This document shows positions 60,236 to 64,000 of a DNA stretch of 64,000 nt, one piece after another (position 1 is the first letter of the stretch; the number at the start of each line of letters is the position of its first letter). The notes beneath the pieces were generated by a model. The model had not been told where the DNA came from, searched no databases, and worked only from the letters and a program-made list of their open reading frames with translations. Position numbers and translations under genes: made by a program. This DNA is from Rebecca billardiae RCC1528 (lineage: Eukaryota > Haptophyta). Where the stretch lies: assembly GCA_965240325.2 (NCBI GenBank), contig OZ251224.1:2170001-2234000 (forward strand), read 5' to 3'.

Positions 60236-60356
60236 TCCAACAGCCCTCAAAATCGTCCCCCGTCCCCTTTTCTTTGATCAAAAGATCTTTTTGACAACGT
60301 AGTGAGGGCCCCCGGCGGGGCTCCACGCTACGCGCTCCGCCCTGCACCGCGGGCCA
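60236..60356 (-). repeat. Dispersed repeat R1, minus-oriented copy
   Basis: The reverse complement matches 14545-14665, including CCGCGGTGCAGGGCGGAGCG, AAAAAGATCTTT and GGGGACGATTTT. Confidence 0.8.
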
Positions 60357-61230
60357 TGATACATACATACATACATATACACATGCAACCTGAGTTATGT
60401 GACGATATGCCCGACGAGCACATTCCGTGCCGCTCGGTCTGTGTCCGGTACTCGGGCCGTCCGCCATCGGCATGGCGATCCGCCTGGCAGCTTGATGAAG
60501 CCGGCCACGGTTAACGGTAGTTAGAAGTAACCTGGCTGGGTTTTTCATTGGAGTTCAAGAACTGCTGTAGTTGTTGCGGCAGTCGTCGTCGATCGATTAG
60601 TCGTCAGGTGCCTGAGCCGTCTGCTGCGAGTCAGGCCCGCTCAAGCCCGCGGCCCGCACGCCGCTGCGGCGGGCGCGGCCGACCCGCCCCCGGTCACCAG
60701 CCGCCGGCAGCCGCCACCTGGGGCGGCCGTGGGGCCCCGGCGCCTGCATCTCACGGCGTAGCGCCACTGGCAAGCGCAGAGCTGCAGCCAGCTCTGACTG
60801 CCTGCAATCGCCCCCTCCGCTGCAGAAGGACCTCGAGGGCTCGAGGCCGTGCACTGCTCTGTGCTCACTCTCAGTGACCGGCCAGGCACCAAGCCAAGCG
60901 GCGGCAGGGCACTATTTCTATTTTCTGGCGTGAACACGTTGGGAGGCGCTTTTGGTCCGATTGATGAGGACGACATTTTTAGCGCTGTCAGCCTGAATCG
61001 TGAGCAGTACCCGCCTCGCCTATCAGGCTCACGGCGATTATCACACGCGAGCCAATCAGAGCCTCGGTCGCGGGTCGAGATATGGCCGGCGGTTCACCGC
61101 GCCGGTGCCTTTATCTATGCCGTAGTCAGCACGTCACCTTTGCTCACGTCTTAGGCGGCAGCTCTCCAGCTCAACGCAGGAGGGGGTCGTGCAGCCTAAC
61201 GCCGATCGCCGAGCTCGGGGGGCGCCACCC
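60357..61230. other. Intergenic region upstream of the sulfotransferase-like gene
   Basis: This begins with a short (ATAC)n run (60357-60378). Frames in 60600-61150 are open but lack motifs. It presumably holds the promoter and 5' UTR of the next gene. Confidence 0.45.
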
Positions 61231-62523
61231 ATGCTGCTGTACATCGCCGTCGCCGTCGCCGTCGCCTCGGCGCCGATCGCCCCGACTGATGCCGCCGATC
61301 ACGCCGCTCTGAACGGCCACGCTGAGGAACGCGCGGCGCGCGTTCACGGCCGACTCCTGCAGTGGCTGCAGCGCGGCGGTGGCCGGGGCCGCGGCGGCGG
61401 TGGTGGCCGTGGTCGCTCCTCCGGCAAGGGCTGGGGCTCGCTCGGCGGAAAGGGCCAAGGCGGCGGTCTTTTCGGCGGCCGTGGCCGCAGCGACGATGCG
61501 GAGGGCTTCATGAGTGGCCTCTTTGGCGGCTCTGGCGGGAGCATGTTCGATATGCTGCCGCCCGAGGTGCAGCAGATGATCCTCGCAGAGTCGGGTCCGG
61601 ACCCGTCAGGCCACCCGAACAAGACGGAGCCCGTGCTCTACTTCCAGCCCCTGTCCAAGGTGGCGAGCGGCGCCAAGTTCATCGAGGATGTCGTGCACCT
61701 CACGGGCTCGCGCGCGTGCGGCAAGGGCACGTTCTCGCAGCACCTGTGCATGGACGTCGTCGGCTTCATGCGCGGCAACTCTGTCAGCGACGAGATGCTC
61801 GAGACGCTCGTCGCGGCGAGCCGCGGCGGCTGTGGCTTCTCGTCGTGTGACATGAACATCAACCGCGCGATGGAGATCTCCGAGCTCGAGGCGGACCACC
61901 GGCTGCGGCTCCTCCTCCACTTCAGCGACCCGGAGGGGGCCGTGGTCGAGATGTACAAGTCGTGTAAGCAGGAGAACGCCCAGCAGCCGCCGAGCCTCTT
62001 CGGCCGCGGCCGCGGCAGGGGCACGGGCGCAACGGACTCCATCGAGGAGTGGCTCGAGGGTGTGCCCACGGACATGACCTCCAAGACCAGCGAGTCGGTG
62101 AAGCACTGCTTCAACTCACCTTTCAACACCATGACGAGGCACCTGTCGCCGTGGGATGGAGCGACGCAGACAGTCACGCTTGACATCGACGAGGCCAAGT
62201 CGCGCGTCGACAACGCATTCCACGTTGGCTTCGATGAGGAGTACGAGGCGTCGATTTGCCTGCTGCTCAAGCGGCTGGAGATCCACTCGCCCGCGTGCGA
62301 GTGCAACTCGGCTGCTCGGCTGGACCTGAAGAGCGTCAGCCCCAACGCGACGGCGTTCCAACCAGGCTACAATGATATGGAGCTCAACGACGCCGCCAAG
62401 TCGAAGATCGCCTCGAACACAATGCTGGACACGCAGCTCTTCACGCACGCGCAGCAGCGCTTCCTGGATGATCTTGAGGACCACGGCATCGCGTGCCTGC
62501 TCAGTCACAAGCCGAGGCCGTAG
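61231..62523 (+). CDS. Secreted sulfotransferase-like protein with degenerate PAPS site
   Basis: The product has 430 residues from the first ATG; the frame opens upstream but without ATG. Signal peptide MLLYIAVAVAVASAPIA. Residues about 35-90 are Gly/Arg-rich and disordered. The C-terminal part matches sulfotransferase-like proteins: ARLDLKSVSPNA, then NAFHVGFDEEYEASICLLLK, then IASNTMLDTQLFTHAQQRF. LLLHFSDPEGAVVEMYKSC sits where the 3'-phosphate-binding LRDPxxRxxSxY block is expected, but lacks its Arg and Ser. At the 5'-phosphosulfate loop, FQPLSKVASGAKFI replaces a KTGSTSL-type motif. The protein may therefore bind PAPS poorly or act only as a lectin-like scaffold. Cysteines suggest a lumenal or extracellular site. 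Confidence 0.55.
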   Translation: MLLYIAVAVAVASAPIAPTDAADHAALNGHAEERAARVHGRLLQWLQRGGGRGRGGGGGRGRSSGKGWGSLGGKGQGGGLFGGRGRSDDAEGFMSGLFGGSGGSMFDMLPPEVQQMILAESGPDPSGHPNKTEPVLYFQPLSKVASGAKFIEDVVHLTGSRACGKGTFSQHLCMDVVGFMRGNSVSDEMLETLVAASRGGCGFSSCDMNINRAMEISELEADHRLRLLLHFSDPEGAVVEMYKSCKQENAQQPPSLFGRGRGRGTGATDSIEEWLEGVPTDMTSKTSESVKHCFNSPFNTMTRHLSPWDGATQTVTLDIDEAKSRVDNAFHVGFDEEYEASICLLLKRLEIHSPACECNSAARLDLKSVSPNATAFQPGYNDMELNDAAKSKIASNTMLDTQLFTHAQQRFLDDLEDHGIACLLSHKPRP

Positions 62524-62972
62524 CTAGGTAGTAGGTCCGATGTTGAGTCCGCGCCATAGTTAATGATCATCACTCACGTGCCATCGTGAGACAGATCGAC
62601 GGCCGTGCCGCGGCGTGCCGGTGCCCGGCTTCCACTCATCAACTCACATCAAGTATATAGGGCTAGGCACTCCGCGTCAGGTCCTACTACAATCGGTCCG
62701 TGTCCACCGTCACTCGGTGTCCAGCCCTTAAGTTATTAGTAGAACTATGTATGCACGGTCCGCACGGTCCGGTCTGTGTGACCGGTTGGCACGGAATCCG
62801 GTCCGACTTAATTGGCTGACAGTGCGCTGTGCGGCTGGTCAGTGTCACTCGGCTCACTCGCCGCTCGCAGACGCAGTTGACCTGAGTCTATATCAGTTAC
62901 AGTACGGCAGTGAACCTCAGCATCGTCACCGTGTACGGTGGCGTGTCCCGGTAAAATCACTAACACGCGGAG

Positions 62973-63004
<32 letters not shown>

Positions 63005-63569
63005 CCGATTTAACGACGTGGCAGCATCGGACAAGCGTCAGGCCCAGAGTGCAACAGACACATAGAATGCGTCCGCGCCTTCCGTCCAGGTCAGACAGTG
63101 CGCCACCCGCAGCCCTGCCCCCCTACGGGAGCGGGGCCGGGATGGAGCACCGCCTCGGCCTGGGGCACGCGGCGACGACGGCAGATGCCGCCGCGGCCGA
63201 GCGCCTTCCGGAGCACTTGGATGAGGGTGAGGTCGTAGTCGATGTCGCTGCCCGCCGACCTGGCGGCGAGTAGCTCCGGCAAGCGGCAGCCGCGGCTGTC
63301 GCCCCCGTGCGCCCGCGTGGGCGCCTGGATGAGGATGAGGTCGTAGTACGCGTCGCCGCGCGCCGGCCAAGCGGCATATATTAAGTATAACTGTACGCTA
63401 CTAATTCATAAACTACAGTAGTACTAAGCTACTGAGTCATTTCGGAGAAAGTACTCAGGTGATTGTGTGCGCGTACGGCCGAACAGTCATGCGCGGACTG
63501 GCTGAGGCCGAGTCATCCGTGCGGGCCATGCAGTGGCCGCCGCGCGCACTCAGTTTCGACGTTGTCGAA
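62524..63569. other. Intergenic region with short repeats
   Basis: This includes (CA)n-(GA)n at 62972-63004. On minus, 63091-63375 is open and contains an internal duplication: YYDLILIQAPTRAHGGD and DYDLTLIQVLRKALGRGG come from the same ~21-bp block at about 63220-63240 and 63328-63350. I cannot assign it to a gene. Confidence 0.4.

Positions 63570-64000
<431 letters not shown>

Overview
The window looks like nuclear DNA of a GC-rich unicellular alga. A haptophyte (Prymnesium/Chrysochromulina/Emiliania-like) is my best guess, inferred from very GC-rich third positions, few short GT-AG introns, many secreted or membrane proteins of algal type, and abundant low-complexity repeats. Nothing here is prokaryotic: there are spliced genes, a Listerin ubiquitin ligase, a JmjC protein, a Copia retrotransposon end and long (TA)n/(CA)n microsatellites.

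Layout. 1-0.73 kb is the 3' end of a Copia element (RNase H tail, polypurine tract, LTR). 0.90-2.13 kb is an element with 29-bp terminal inverted repeats and a 4-bp target duplication. 2.6-9.06 kb is a repeat complex: a short arm of inverted repeat units, a spacer with its own ~165-bp repeats, then 19 tandem units of ~200 bp. 9.9-14.4 kb is a three-exon full-size ABCB transporter. 14.5-17.4 kb holds dispersed repeats and decayed coding sequence. 17.5-22.6 kb carries a secreted methyltransferase-like protein, a histidine phosphatase (minus) and a type II membrane beta-propeller-like protein. 23-30 kb is Listerin (minus), in a head-to-head pair with a papain-like-fold candidate (30.1-31.4 kb). 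32.3-41.4 kb carries an EF-hand protein, a sterol-glucosyltransferase-like protein, a membrane-interrupted matrixin protease and a KDM8/JMJD5-like JmjC protein. 42.3-45.2 kb is a decayed Pif1/Helitron-type helicase followed by amplified modules and 16- and 41-base G runs. 45.6-53.6 kb carries an M50-family protein that lacks the HExxH motif, a 1550-residue receptor-like membrane protein and a secreted protein with Pro-His-Leu repeats. 53.6-61 kb is gene-poor: decayed coding pieces, a 315-bp tandem duplication, a perfect 48-bp palindrome and inverted copies of the repeats seen at 14.5-16.2 kb. A sulfotransferase-like gene (61.2-62.5 kb) and long compound microsatellites end the window.

The genes do not form an evident pathway. 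Two head-to-head pairs with very short shared upstream regions (51 and 126 bp) are the clearest regulatory features. Most intact genes have a signal peptide or membrane anchor, so much of the window serves the secretory system or cell surface. The unusual content is structural: the 2.6-9.06 kb inverted repeat/array, the long palindrome, and apparent gene conversion between the two ATPase domains of the ABC transporter.
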